DNA of 64,000 nucleotides, from positions 12,491,651-12,555,650 of the forward strand of contig NC_058063.1 of assembly GCF_020085105.1 (NCBI RefSeq), read 5' to 3'. Positions 28,005-43,000 of this stretch are shown here, piece by piece. The stretch's first letter is position 1, and each line of letters starts with the position of its first letter. The stretch comes from Siniperca chuatsi (Eukaryota; Chordata; Actinopteri; Centrarchiformes; Sinipercidae). Position numbers and translations under genes: made by a program. The notes under the pieces were generated by a model, which saw only the letters and a list, made by a program, of their open reading frames with translations, was not told where the DNA came from and ran no database searches.

Positions 28005-31000
28005 CCGGCAGCAGAGGAAGAGAGAGGGAGCTTTTGAACTCCCAGTAGCTGTCAGGGTTTTCAGCTCTCCTGCACGCTCTCTCCTCCCCCCGTTGAGCTC
28101 TGTCTCTCTGCACTGCAAACGCCGACTCGCACACGCGCCGCGGAACTCTAGCGGATGGACTCGTTTACACACACCAGGCGTGTGGAGCAGCGCTGAAGAG
28201 AAGCCAAACACACGCACACAGCGCCATACATGGAGCAAACTTTAACTCTCAACTCTGTAAGTCTTGTCGTGAAATCCTCGAGTCTTGATTATTTTGTCTG
28301 TCTCCTCTCCTCTTCTGTTTGGTGATGCCATCTTCATCTTCCACACTATCTTCCCCGCCACCGTTACTTTTCCTTCTTTGGGCTCTTTGTAGCTCCTGTT
28401 GTAGCCTTTGAGCGGCACACACTGGTTAGCTTGTGTGGTCTGTCAGAGGAATGTTTTTGACCAGTGCCAGCTGAACTCTCATGGTGCTGTATGACACACA
28501 CTGCGCTGCTGTATACAGCAAAATGTGGTCTAGCATCTATATCAGGATGCACGCTGACTTTAAATTAGACGTTATACTAAAAGGGTTTTGTGAAGTTACC
28601 CAAGATTATTCTTGTAAACTGTACATAAAGGCTTGCTTGAGGGCCTTTGAATGAAGTGCGCTTTGTTGCACTTGCCCTGAGAAGTGACCCTTTTTGCAAT
28701 CATTTGGTGCCATTGGGAGAAGTTAGATTCGGTGTGAGGGAAACTGAGATCAGAGGTTGTTGTTTTGAGATAGAATTAAATGCTCAGTGGATGTTCAGTT
28801 GCATTGTACTTTTTAGGTGATCATGTAACAGCCACAGTTTAGTTTGAACTTAAAATGGTTGCCTGTGGTTTTGCCTTGCCCCTATTGGCTTTGTGCAGGC
28901 ATGTCCCCGCTCTGATTCACCAGCCCTCTTATTCACTTATCTCACACAAGCTTTTGCTAAAATACTTTTTTTTTTTTTTTTGGTGCTGCATGATCTTTGT
29001 TGCTCATACAGTAGGTCTTAAAGAAACATACATACAGTATATACAAGCAACCAACCTATGTGCACCTACAACTTAGAGTTATGATTATTATACATATTAT
29101 AATAGTTGCTAAAATTCTATGCCATACTTCATTATAGAAAATCTTCCCTCTATTTTTGATGTGGGTGTTATGACTTGAGAAAATGAGCAGGGATAGTGTG
29201 TTCCTGGGGATTAGCAGTAGAGGCAGGAGAACACGACGCACTTTTATCTCGCTGACATCACATGGCCAGCTCTGGAGTGTGGGTGGACAGTTGTGCTCAC
29301 AAAATGTATCCTTAGGCTAGCATTATAGGATGCAAAGACTAAACAGCCTGACATTTTCTAAATGTCTCCACTATGGTTCCTTCCTCTTCTTCTCTTCTCC
29401 CGCAAGAGGTTTTATTGCAATTACATAGACTGCTTTCTCCAAAACCACCGGCTGGAAAAACAGCACATTTACACAACAAAACTTGAGAAGAAGTTATTTA
29501 ACTGTCCAGCTGCTCAGAGTATGAATATGCAACAGCCAATAACCAGATGACCAGATGTAACTGTGGTTGCTGAGTTTGCTGTTTGACCACACTGTAACCA
29601 CGGAAAATACCCGCTGCCTCGCCATCTCTCGACGGAGATTCACTGCAGCTCCACTCTCCACTCTATGACATCATCTATCAACATTCAGGATTATGATTTT
29701 TTTTTTTTTTAGTTAACCACACAGCTCTTCATCATCCCCTGTTGATTGGCCATAGGAAGACCTGGTCTGAACCAGGATGTCTAGGGATGTGATACACAAC
29801 TTCTGGAGGTGATTCATTCCCCACACACTGTTTACCTTCCTCAATCGTACTATTATTACATTTCTCTGCTTCACTGAAAGGGAATCTACTGCCAAGGGTG
29901 TGGAGGTTACTCAACAAGGAACGGCTTTGGAACTGCCAAAGTCTTTTATCACCTCCCTGGTAACAGTTTAGACATGTCTGGGATACAGTGGGCAGCTCGC
30001 CGTGTTCAACTCTTTACCTCACACCTGTAGCTCAGACGAGGCCAGGGCACGTTTGCTTCCCATCTTTGAGGCATTGAGCAAGACAGCTTGTCTTGTTTGA
30101 ACTGGACTGGAGAGGAATTGCAGGGAGGCTCAGAAAGTGAATGTAGTAGATATTTTTCTGACCTTGTGTTGGCGCAAGATGCTGCAAAACCAGGCCAAGG
30201 TCTTGTCTACTTCGCACTGTGGAAGTCATAAACATGGATTGTTGAGGCGGCCAAGTTACTCTCCCTGTGATATTGTGAGGGATTGACTTGGCGCTCTACT
30301 TTGGCAGGCTAAACACTAACTTTCCCTCGTGAAACTATTTCTATAGCATCTTCATCCTGAGGTCAACATAAAGAAATATGATATATCTGTTTTATGTAGC
30401 TTGGTTATTGCAGGACCTCATTGCTTTAGGTTGAGTAAAGTGCTGCATATTGTTCATGTTTTGACCGTTACCATCATGGCATGTCTTAAGGCAGTAGATA
30501 ACAAGGTTGCCCTGAAATGCAAATTATGTAATAATGTAGTACTAGATGACTTTCATATTATGAAATATACACTAAAGCAAAAGGTGACCTGTACAGTTAG
30601 TTTACATATGACAGAGACAAATAAGTGTCTTGAAGGAAGGATGCAGATATAGGTTGTGTGTGTAGACAAAGGCTCACACTCAAATGTATGTATTTCTGCA
30701 TTTTTTGCCACTGTGAGCATTGCCATGAACTTATCGGCATGCCAAATACCCATAAAGACAAATTGCCATCCTGTAGCTCTTAGCCTCGAGGGATGAACTT
30801 AAACCAAACTTGCCTTCCCTTCTTTCCCAGCCTCACTCAACCGGCTCAGGTTCCCTGCATGACCAAAAGCATTAGACAGTGGGGTGTAAGGTCAGGAGGA
30901 CCTACACAGGAAGTAAACAATTATGGCAGTTCCTTGTCATTGGCAACATATAGCTTTGTACACTTCCAGGAGGCAGATATTCATTCATACCGTGGCCTTA

Positions 31001-34000
31001 TCATCACACAACAAATGTACCCAAGCACCCAGACTGTTCAAAACACTGTACACTAAGTTTTCGTGTAAGTTTGGTGGAAAACCAGGGGGACTCACAGGGC
31101 TAATTATAAGTGTCAGGTTTCCGGTTGGAAAGTCCATTCCTGCTGTTTTTTTATGGCAGAGAAAGAGAGCAGTAACAGGGTGTGGTGGCATCTTATGTGG
31201 TTTATCCATCTCAAGCCCTCCAGGCTCATGTGAGCACAGCCCTTTATCTATGATAATAAATTGAGATGGGAGGGGTCGTGGTCACTGGTTCTAGTTTCCC
31301 TCTCTGAAGTTATTCCATTTTTGTGGGCTTCAGCTGTGCCTTGTAAATCAAATGCATTTTATTTGTTCCTCATTTTGTATACAGCATTTCCTCCAACCTG
31401 ACCACCTGTGACATGCCAAGATTCCTTTTTGTCACTTCACAGTTATAGTTATAGGTAGTGAGTCCGATGCTAAGAGCTGTACGGGTTCATGCAGGTTAAG
31501 ATCAGAATTTACATTGTTGTTGTAAGTTGGGAAAGAAAATTCTTCAGCAAAGGATAAAAGGTAAACATCTCCATTCAGAGGAATGCTAGAACTCTCTGTC
31601 AGCTTTTATATTTATAACACACACGCACACCAGCAACACTGAACAAATCATAGTAATGCCACTTTAATCCAGAAAGGAGCAGAGCCGTACCCATCTGCTG
31701 TGGCCAACCGGTTAGAGTTGGGGAATGGGCAATAGATTACTGGCGATCAGGGGGATTAAGAGATGAAACACATTGTGCCGATGGCCTCTGTTTGCATGTA
31801 AATCGCTCATGTTTTTAAAGACATTGAGAACAACCCATTTGTTAGTTGAGGGGATTACACTTAAAATAGGCCTCAGCACAAGTCTGGACTCTCATGGCTC
31901 AGGGCCCAGGGCCAGAAATGTATCCACCCAGCATCAGTGCAATGTTTGATTGAAGATCTTTATTTGTTTGTTTGACAGGAAAAAACATTTTATTAGATTA
32001 GTTTTTAGATTGAACTTCTTCTAAAAATTCCCACTCAAGTCCTGGAATTTAGTCTCATCTGTATGCATGGATAACATAACATGATTGTACACAAAAGATA
32101 CACAAAATATCTAAAGTTTTTTAATGTAAATATGAGCCTTAAATTCCTTGCTTTTCTTTCTCTGCTAGTTGGGTAAAATAATGACTTTCACCAACAGATA
32201 TGAAGGATGTCTCGTTTCACCCCTGTATGTTTGTTTGTAAAATATAAAAAACAATTTGGCTAAAATTTTGAGGAAATAAATCCCTTGGCCAAAGCATTGG
32301 TTGGTTAAATTTGGGTTCTGAATCTGAATTTGGATTTTGCCATTAGACAAATCTTTTTTTTTCTATGTTTTGTTTTACAATAACTATTATGCTACTATGG
32401 AAGAATGAGGGACTACACCGTCTTATTATGCTACTGTAGAGGCAGACATCTGGAACTACCAAGTTAATTGCAACACACTATTACGTTTTGTCGTGTTGAT
32501 GAAGATTTTTGCACAAATCGCAAGCCTTTTACTTTCACCTTTTTGGTTTTAAGACTTTAACTGACTCAAGAATCATTAGTGTCAGTGTGGAAAAACATCT
32601 AAAAGTGATTTCCTAGAACATGTGAAACTCAATTAGATCATATGAATTACACCTCTGGCATCCTTTTTGAGGCTCTCAAGACAAAAATAGGATTCCTCAA
32701 TGGAGCATAAGTCACATATTAAGATGTGCTATATTTGCTCTGTGCACATCATGAAAACATGTTGTTGTCTGACGAGTTCTATAGAGTTTCACAGCCCGTG
32801 ATAGATAGACATATTGCAGATAGGAAATCTAAGGAGACGCTAATTGTGTTCATGTTGTTTACCATTCCTGGCCCCCTTGCATCACATAAGCATGCTGACC
32901 TCATCAGATCCTTGCTAATGTGATAGTGTCTGGCAGATTTGCTGTGGCAAACAAGATTTCCCACAGTAAAAACACTGGATCCCAATCCTTAGCCTCCTAA
33001 AATCAAACACACGGTTGTCTGTCTACACTATCTTCACTTAGATATTGTCAGAGGAGTTTCATAATTCTCTAAATCTAAGTCTGTCTCCCTCTCTCTCTCC
33101 CCCAAGCTCCTTGCTTGGTTGGGAAAGAAATGTCTCTTCCATCTTATCAGTCACCGCGCCCTCGCCCTTTCTCCCTCAGAAGGAAGTTGCCTCCATGCAA
33201 GGCTCTTTCTTAATGTTATTTTCAGGGGATAGTTTGTCATCTGCCGCAGATAGCAGACCGAGATTATTTTCCATCTTCAGTCAAGATTGCCTGGTGGAGA
33301 ACTTGACATGCAATTAGTGAGGTCTTGTGACAAGCAGTGCTAATTGTTGCTGTGAAGCCTGTCTAGAAATGTTTTCGCAAATTGATTAAATCAAGTGGCG
33401 GCTCAGAGCTCACGTGAAACCTATTTACTTTGTGGCAGCAGTTTCTTGCCAAAGCAAGAGATAGAAAAAATGCTTTTCCTGCAGGTATGGTTGGAAGAGT
33501 TCCAACATGCTTTGCTCTTGTTATGTGCTTATAGTTGTGCTCACCTGGCTGCAGTGAACACTCAGGGAGGTCAAAGGGCAAAAGTAGACCTGAAGGGCTG
33601 AATTGTTCTGTGTCCTGTGATTTTGTGAACACAATTATGGATGACTCAGCTCAGCACCATGAATAGCTTCTAATTACTGCATGAATGATTTATCTACACA
33701 TTCAGTCTTTCTGTGTTGCAATTCTGCATTATAGCTTAAAGTATGTAATTATCTGCATAGTATAGTGTTGAATGTACTATTTTGCACTAACAGGAAGTGA
33801 TACAACGTGCACTGATGAACATCAAAACTGCAACTTTGGATGGTGCTGTGTTGGCCAATCAAATTCATGCAAGCACACATTCCTGTTGGATTACTTTTCT
33901 GGATCGTATTTCATTGTCTCATCTTATCTTTGTGAAGGCTGCGTCCGACAATTTTTGTAACTAAAATCCACAATTTGTCTGCTCACTTTACGCAGTAACC

Positions 34001-37000
34001 AGGTGTGCAGAGGTGGGAAACTTCTCTCATAACTTTTTTTTTTTCTATCTTCACACAACTACTTCGGTCACTTTTTGTGTGTACAACCAGGTGCAACATA
34101 TGAAAGGTCTCTTTGAGGAGAGACTGTCCAGAAGTGTGCGTTGTTATTTATCTGCATTTGTACAATTCAGTGCAACACTGTATAACCTAGTGTGTTTGAA
34201 GCATACTAAGGCCTTTTCTCTCACTCCTTCCCCCATTTGTCCTCTCTCTTTCATGTGTTTGCATACACAAACACACACCCCTCCTGAGGGGGTTAAGATG
34301 TCATCTGCGATTGCCCCCTCTGAACCATCAACACAGCCATGCACATATGACAAACATCCAATTTCCAAAGTGATAGACCATGTAGAAATCTAATTAGACA
34401 GGGGAAATCTACCATGAAAACCAGGCTGTTAATAAACACTGTATCTTATCCATTATTTACGGCAAAATTAAGTCCAAAGAATGCTAGCTCTTTTGCTATG
34501 GGAAAACCTCAGAAGGAGCCACCCATGCTTTAAGAATAATAGTTTGTCCAAAAACAGTCAGCATACTGATTGTAGAGATTTGCCAGAAATGTGGAGGCAC
34601 AGTGCTGCAGTGGAGACAAGGAGTGATGCCAGAATAAAAACCAATTTTCTTTTTTTGGTACATGAGCTAAATTGCTAGCAGAAAACACCGCTTGATAGAA
34701 TTATTACTGTTGGGGGCGTAAGAATGGTCCTTTGTGACAGCGGATAATGAAGCTCAGAGTTCAACTCGTGGGCTACCAAACTTTTTATTTTGATTAAACA
34801 AAATTCATCTGGTTTCATTTTAAGCTGACTGGGTATTTCTTCTCTCTTACAAGTAAAGACAGAGTGCCCCAACTGGAAACAAAAGAGGGGGGGAAAGGCC
34901 AGTGTGGTTTTGACATGGCGAGTGTGTGGGTTTTATTTTATTTTTTAATTTTTTTGAGGGGAATAAAGATGGGGTTAATTCATCTGATTCCTTTATGCCA
35001 CTGTGGCAGAGGCTATATGTATCTTCGGGTGGGTTGCCATGGCAACAGCTGTGGAGTAAGGAAATCTTTCTTTCCTCCTTCTCACCCCCCTCCTCCTCCT
35101 CCTCTCCCTTTCTGTCCAGTACCTTGTCAAATTTCTGCCGCTCTCTCCCTCCCTCTCTTTTCCTCTCTCTCCGACTTGTACAGACATGGTTTGCAGAGTT
35201 TTGGGTGGGGAATGTTCAGGTATGCGTTCGCACACACACACACACACATAATCTGTCTGTGTGCTGCTGGTGTAGCAGACTAGGGAACAATGAGTCTCAA
35301 AAAGAGACTTTCCTTCAAGAGGACCTGGAACTTCAACACTGTAAGTAAACTGTGGTTTGCCGAGCGAGCCTCGTCTTCCTCCTCTGTATGAAGCGGGGAG
35401 ACTCCTTTTGTTCATGTCAGCTGTTTTTCTCATTAATCTCTCTCTTTGTCGCTTGTCTCTCTCCCACTCAGAACAGCTGTTTGAAGCGGCGGGGACTCAT
35501 GGTTGTTTGTTTGCGGGGTGCTAGAATCAGCCGTGACTTGTGTAAAAGTTTAGAGGAGGCTTTTTTTTCAATCTGACTGTGGTAAAGTGTTGAACAGGGT
35601 ACATCTCAACCCAGTTTTTTGAAGGTAGGAACACGCCTAAACAAGTCCAAAAGATAAAAGTTACTTTTAAAAGATGCGAAATACACTCTGTGAGGGGTGT
35701 TAATGGGTGACATTAACACTTGTGTGTATGTGGCAGCTGATTTAACACTGGTGGAAGTGTGTTTTTGTCGATGTGGCTCACTTCAGATCATACACATAAA
35801 TCTGTCTTGGTGTGATCATCTACGTTCCTTCAGCATGTGGTGTCTCGGGATGCCAGACTGTACGGCGTGGGGGCCGTACCACAGTAAAGCTGGCAGACCA
35901 TTTTCCAACTGGAGAGCCAAATCCTGCTCCACTTGGAGCCAGGGTACTCGCTGTAAATTGAATTGTGTGTCCATTTGGTTTGTAACAACCTAATGTGGAC
36001 AGCTTTCAGGGGGATTCCAGCTGGGAAATGGGATCTCTGAAATTCAGCCCTACATGAAAAGGATCAAAGAGGGCGTGTAGTACTTCAGAGCCACCCATGG
36101 TGGACCAGCTCGTCACCAGAGGTGTCAACAGAGGAAGGGAGTGTGTGGACAAGAGGTGATGGTGTGCTTGGGTCATCACATCAGCCTCATTGTAGTGGAT
36201 TTGAGGGCAAGGAAGAAATAACGAGTTAAAAAACACACAGCGGTGTGTGTGGTCTACCCCCTGCAGCCTCAAACATATAAACACCCACCCTCTCAGTCAA
36301 TTGATTGGTTGATCCACAGATTATTAACCAACAACAATTTTTAATAGCAGATTTATCATTTAGGTCAATAATCAAGCTAAAAAGCAAAACATTGGTTGCT
36401 TCCAGCCTCTCAAATGAGGATTTGCTACTTTTCCTAGTTTTATATCATTATAAAACTGAATATCTTTTGGTTTTGGACTGTTGGTTGGACAAAACAAGCA
36501 GTTTGAACAGGTCCCCTTGCTTTCTGGGAACTTGTGACGGGCATTTAATCAATCTATTGTTTGAAAAAAATTATCAACAAATGAAGCGACAATGAAAGTA
36601 ATTAGTTAGTTGCCCCATTTGAGAATGCAAGTCGAATTTGAATTCAATCTAATAAATTATGTCACAGTTGGTCAGCTTAGATGCAGGATTTTGCAACATT
36701 TCCATTTATTTACACTTCCGCCTGCTTACGCAACTTATCATGTATTTGTCATCAACATAATTTTCCTCTGACATGAGTGTGGTTTAAAAGATCAACTGTG
36801 TGTGTCAGGAGGACATTCATTACTATTTATTGTATTTACTCCCACTCTTATTGCATGTCTGTGAATAAGTGGAAGTTCCACTCTTACAAGAAGTTGATGT
36901 CTGTCATATTTTGTCAGCTTGGAAGTCAAATCTCTCCATATATAGGTTTGGTGTTTAAAAGTAATATTGACTCCCAAAGTATGGATAGGAGTGAATACAC

Positions 37001-40000
37001 CACCAGTTTCAGCCTGGAGACCTTTTGTTTGTTCAAAACTGAAATGTACGTCACATTGTCTGATGCCTGTCTTGTTCTTTGAACAACAGTGAACCACAGT
37101 CGCAATACTGTATATATTTAAAATTTAAGTTTTAGCTGCTTTTAGACCAAACGGAAAGACACATGGAGTGGGTGTTCTCTCTTTTCTCTGTCTTCTGTTT
37201 CGGCTTCACGTTGGTCCTCATCCTACCCACCATGATTACTGTACACATGCTAACCACCACTGAAGGGGAGGCTTTTGGGTGTTGACTATATGAGGTTGGA
37301 CTCAGCAGCAACAGAGTTGTAAAGAAGCTGTGACAGACAATTAGTGGTTTAGCGGTCTATGTCTGATAGAGCTTTTACATGTGGTCACTCCCAAAATGGA
37401 ACAACGCGTCACGACAGTGCACATGTCCGTGGTCATGTCCCCTGCCTTCAGACGACCAGTAGCATCAACAAAAACTTAAAAGAATAGGCTGGTCCGCATT
37501 ATGTCTGGGCTTGTTCTATGGCTGATTGATCAAACTGAAAACTATCAATTAAATCCGCCAATTTAGAAATGATACTATGAATAAAATCCGACAGGAAAAT
37601 GTATATCTGTATGTTTCACTTTCAAAAATAGCTTCAGCAGGCTGCATCATTTCAATTAAATTTAATTGTTCTATAGTTTTGTAGCTCTACAGTCTAGTAT
37701 TCTGCAATTCCACTAAAGCACAAACTGTGTGTACTGCTCACACCAAGGCACCAGCCTGGCAATAAGAGCCTTGTTTAGACGTATTATCAGCCTTGAATAT
37801 TCACACTTTGAAGTGGCAGCTCAGAAAACACTCCTCTGGAAATAGTCTCCCCTTTTCAGATGAATCCTCCAACGCACCGATTTATCGAGTGTTCTTGGAC
37901 CAAGCCCTAAGATGCGCCTCTCATATCCTCCCCTGCATTTAAATGTATTTGCGACAACAGCTTCACAGTTTGGGCTTTAAATCTCTCTTTATTAGCCTAA
38001 CCAAGATGATGCTAACAGGTTTTACAGAAGCCCAATGCTGAGGCAGTGATTTCAAATTGAAGTATTGCCAAGTAGATATTTGTTGATCCATCATAAGAGC
38101 AGACACGGGTGGTGTTTTATTTAGCATTATTCTGTGGCTATAATTACACCTAATTATGGAAAGTTGTCACTGTGTAATTTCCACGCCCAATAGGGGTGCT
38201 TGTGCTGTTTGCCTTTTATTCAGGGACATCTACACATGCATAAACCACTTGTTCCTCGAATTAGCAAGTGAAAAGAAGACCATTACGGCCACTGATGGCT
38301 TCTCAAATAGCCCTGCCTTGATGAGCTCTGATCTTTGTGACTGCAGTTAGCAGGAATGCACACATTCAAGGGCTCTGAAGACAATATGAATATATAAAAT
38401 GAGGGTTGGGTCCTGATGTGGAGGTGTGAACATCTGTGTGTGGTAGAGGCAAGGGGTCCACCCACTTACAAATTAATGGACCCAAGATCCAACCCTTTCC
38501 TTGTAGCACACACACACACTCTCACACATACAAACCACAAAGACACACCTCAGAGCGACTGGTGGGATGCCTGAAGAGACACTGCTATCAGCACCGTCTT
38601 CAGTCTCTTGTCTCAGCACAGGAGGTCATGAGGGCAGCCTCTCACTCATGTCTCTCTTTGTTCTCTTTCAGTCTGCTGCTTCCTCAGATGGTGGTGAGTA
38701 CCATTCCTTTTTTACTACTTTAAAACACTATTTTCTAAAAATCTAAACATGATCATTTGATAAGAAATATAGGATAGAATGCCAGCTCTGTAAGTGAATA
38801 CTTAAAACTCTTTAAAACATTTTTTCTTAAGGAACATGTTTTGATTGTGTCCATCTTGCAGTGCTTTGCCCAGCCTTTTTAGGGTCTGAATTTTTATTTC
38901 TCATTTTCTGCTCTACTCTCAACACAGAACTTTGTAGTTGCTCAATAAAATGGTCTAATAAAAAGACTTAGCGTATTCACTGTAGGCAGAATGTCTCATT
39001 AACAAAGGATGTTTGTTGAGCGTGTTTTGGGTTACAGTCGGGGCTAGCGTGCATGCTGTCTGGTCTTCCCTTTCATAGCAGTTTACATTTGCTAACAGGC
39101 TGACCGAGGCTGCGGTGAGGAGTGCAGCTCCGCTCCTTTCACTGTGGATGTGGATCAGACATGCACGGCTGTTTGCTTTCTAAAGCCATCTCATTAACTG
39201 AGCAGCACACAATGTGGTAAACACAGATCCTAGTCCTAATAAATTAAAAGTCCAAAGAAATGGCTTGTCAGCGGACTTATACAGCGGCTTTCAGTGACAC
39301 AGGGAAACGGTTATTTGTAAAAAAAGAACATTTCACAGTTCCTCAGATTGTCATACTTAACATAAAATCTATGCAATTTTAATGACACGTCTATTGATTC
39401 TGTTGGGGAAATCGCTAAGAAACTAGCATATACTGTAGGTTTTAAAAGGTCATGTAAAGGCCACCTTATTCATAATCTGAAAGACCTCACTGTAAGTATG
39501 TTAGTGATGTCATGTACTACTACAGTGCTTTTATTTCACAACGCCACAGTTGGAACTACACCTATTTGTAAATCCACCCTAGCTCTTGTGCAGGCGTGCC
39601 GGCAAGATGAAGATATGCTGTACCATACCTGACCTAGCTAACATTTCTGTTCCCAACAGCAGAGATACACTCTGTTAATACCAGTTGCCTATGCCAACCA
39701 GTTGACTCTCAACAGAATGACAACAGCTATGTATCTGTAACAAATCCCACTGTGACCCTTTGTTTTTTGTTTTTACCATGCGCTCCCTGCCTGGTCGGCC
39801 CACAGCTCTAAAGTGGCCATCTGCTGCCATGATAGCAGGTATTGCAGGCCCACGCCCCCACTTTAGTTGAGTACCAGTTCCTGGATCCCCACCCACTCTC
39901 CCTCCTCGTGTCCCTTAAATCAGCCATGTCTCCCCTTGTTCTCTCTTCTTTTATTCTGCTCCCTCTTTCTACTTACCCCCCCACTCCTCTACTACCAACT

Positions 40001-43000
40001 GAGTGACATCTGCTGTTTCTCTTTGTGGGATGCAATCAGACCTGTTAGCACTTACCTCATAACATGTTTTGAACTTTGACATTCAGTCATTGTGTAACAT
40101 TCACCAGTGAGAGGTGTAACAAAGCTGTAAAGTGTAACAGTAAAGAGCCAAACCCCTTGACCATTATCTTATAGTCTTATATCTTATAATCCATTTTCTG
40201 TTTGTAATTATGTTTGGTGCATTTATAGCTTTTGGCTCTCCATTGTGTCTAGATTGTTTTAAGACTTAACTCAGGATCAATGCTTTTATTATATTGCTGA
40301 AAAAATTATTTGTCTTTCCCCTTTCCTACAATTTCCCTAAGCCAAATGTGTACTCTTACTGAAATTTTTGAAAAGATTGTAGTGAAAGTTTTAGGTATCC
40401 TAGTTATATCCTAGAACCCGAATCCAAAATCGTTCCAATGTTAGAAATGTGCTGTTTATCGTTTTGCCTGTTTTCTTGTTTACACTTTCACCAAAAAAGA
40501 TAGACATGCCTACGTTTGTGAGGGCCTTTTGAAGATGTATACCAATACATGATATGTTTTGTTTACGGTTTCTTAGAGGAGATCTACAAAAGTCTTTATA
40601 AAAGCTTTGTTTTCCGCTATGTATTAAATTACAGCACTCAGTTTGCCTTCTCAAAAATTCAGGCTTGCTAACAAGTCAAAATTGTGAAAAGGAAAAATGC
40701 TAAAATCCACAGGGATATTTAGAAGGCTGAGAGGGCTCACAGGAGAATAGCGCTAACATTCCCTCTGGCTGGAATTACCCTTTAACATTAGAGCCCTCTA
40801 ACCTTTGCATTTCGCTCTCCCGCCTTGCAGACTATAGTGGAGTCCAGTTGCAGGGATGCTGCAGCCAGAGCAGCCTGAACAGTAATGGCAGTCTTCCAGG
40901 AGCAGGCAGCCATCGAGGGGTTCCGGAGCAGCGCGTGGCCAGCTGGGCCGCCTGCTTCGAGCGGCTCCTCCAGGATCCAGTGGGTGTGCGCTATTTCTCG
41001 GTAAGAAAAAAAGTTTCTCAAGTTGATTAAATCCTGCCAGACTTTACCAAAAGTGAAAGTTGTTGACATGAAGTGCCTTGGTGCTTCAGATTTAAGAGGA
41101 AAACAAAGTGGGTGAGCAGCAGGCTTGTGTGTTGTTTGGATTTTATTGACTGTTTCTTATTGAACCCTTGTTTTTATTCATGGCATGCTATTTGAGTAGG
41201 AACGGAATCCAAAATATGTTGGAAGCAAAACCATCTTTATGAAGAATGTTCTCTATAGTTTTACACTTGTTTTTATGTGCTTCTCCATTACCTGATGATT
41301 GGCCATTATAGCTGTAATTAGGGGCATAAAAATTATGCATTCTTACACAAGGCTGCTGTGAATGCTTTGTCATGTTAGACCACCTTCCTTCATGCATTAC
41401 ATTGTTTTCACGCAGTTATTACATTTTGCTAGAATAGCAAAATAGGTACAAGTTCAGAACCAGTTCTCAATATCCAACCTCAGTGAGTACAGGCATCTCA
41501 TTTATGTTACCAGACCTCCCACATAAAAGATGTGTCTTTGAATTTAGCCCACAACACCTTCAGAAGGCTCGACATTAAGTTCTGGCATCCCAGAACCACC
41601 TCGCTCCTCACCTTCCCTCAACACTGATCAGCGCTGCACTCGCCTACACTATCCTGCGCCTACACGTACACCAATCTTGTTCACAACATTGCACCCAGTA
41701 ATTTCTTTCCTCACTACTGGTCTTAACAACAACAACATCAGCAACATCAGCAACTGGAAAGATGAGAAAATGATTGAGATCATATAGAAACTCTTGTGCT
41801 GTGTCTCTCCACAGGAATTTCTCAAGAAAGAATTCAGTGAGGAGAATATCTTGTTCTGGCAGGCCTGTGAATACTTCAGTCATGTCCCTGCAACTGATAA
41901 AAAGCAGGTAAGTCCACAGTATGAACCTACAGATGCTCTCAGAGCTGTTGTATAGTGGTATTGTATACTGTGGTCCACTGGGAATTGGCAGATCATTGCC
42001 TGGAGGGGATAAGTCATCAGATAAAATCATACAGTGTGTGATATATAAAGAGTCTAATCTTAAACTGCTGCCAGGCATTGTCAAGTTTTTTTAAACATGT
42101 TTTATGTTTGCGACTGACATTGGGGGCCTATGATGTCACTTGTGTGTTGCCCGAAGGAGACATACCGGTAAATAAACAGTTTTACCTGAAGTTAGCGTTA
42201 CAAAGTTCACTCACCTCCAATTCCCTCTGTAGGCTATACAGTCCAGGTTTCCCACACCTCTCCATCCAGTATCTCACCCAAACTCTGTGCCTTTTCCTCC
42301 TTTTTGGGTCTTTTCCATGCAAATTACACTGCATATAAACAGTGCAAGCTGCTGGTTGCCGTCCACGTTTATTTTGGGCCAAGAACACGATTGGTGTCCT
42401 TTTGTGTAGCAGGAATTCTTGATTCTCTCTTCTTCCCTTAACCAGTTCTGACCCCTCATATTTATCTCGAGACCCCTTTGTGGGTCCCGACTCCCAGGTT
42501 TGGAACCACTACTTTATAGCACAGTAAGATAGAAAGGGTAAAATCACATTAAATGGCATCTTGATGCCTATATAATTTGCGTGCAAAACTAATTAATAAA
42601 AGAGTAGATGTAGACGACATTTAGCAACATCATTGTATACAGTTGTTCTTGAAATTCTGCATCATCAAACCTTTTTCCTGCAGCTGTCCCAGAGAGCTGG
42701 AGAGATTTACAACAGCTTCCTGTCCAGCAAGGCCACCATGCCGGTCAACATCGACAGCCAAGCCCAGCTAGCTGATGACGTCCTCACCTCCCCACGGCCC
42801 GACATGTTCAAGACACAGCAGCTACAGGTACCAACAAGACAGCCGTAGTAGTGAGCCCATCTCTTAAGATCTGTTGGTTGATAAATAATATGTTGCGTAT
42901 TATTTGGGGGGGGGTTGTTCTCATCTAGCCTTTAGTCACTTTGCACAAGCATATTGGGTTTTTTTGGTGGCCATCTGGGTTTGTTTACGAAAGGGCTCTG

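Larger units (their letters stand above)
23864..38671 (+). other. rgs12: Large rgs12 intron 2 with two alternative promoters
   Basis: This 14.8-kb intron separates the PDZ/PTB exons from the RGS exons. It contains the two alternative first exons (28230-28256 and 35290-35340), a long TA microsatellite and a GA tract, a poly-T run near 28966 and a MITE at 36299-36610. Between these I see no exon with paired splice sites. Some unique, non-repetitive stretches (24150-24390, 37790-38350) could be conserved regulatory DNA, which only a cross-species alignment can show. Confidence 0.5.

Noticed and set aside
34864..35433. Overlapping 139-146-codon frames around the exon B promoter
   Set aside because: They translate CT-rich and CA-rich tracts; only the 17 codons from 35290 end at a phase-compatible donor.
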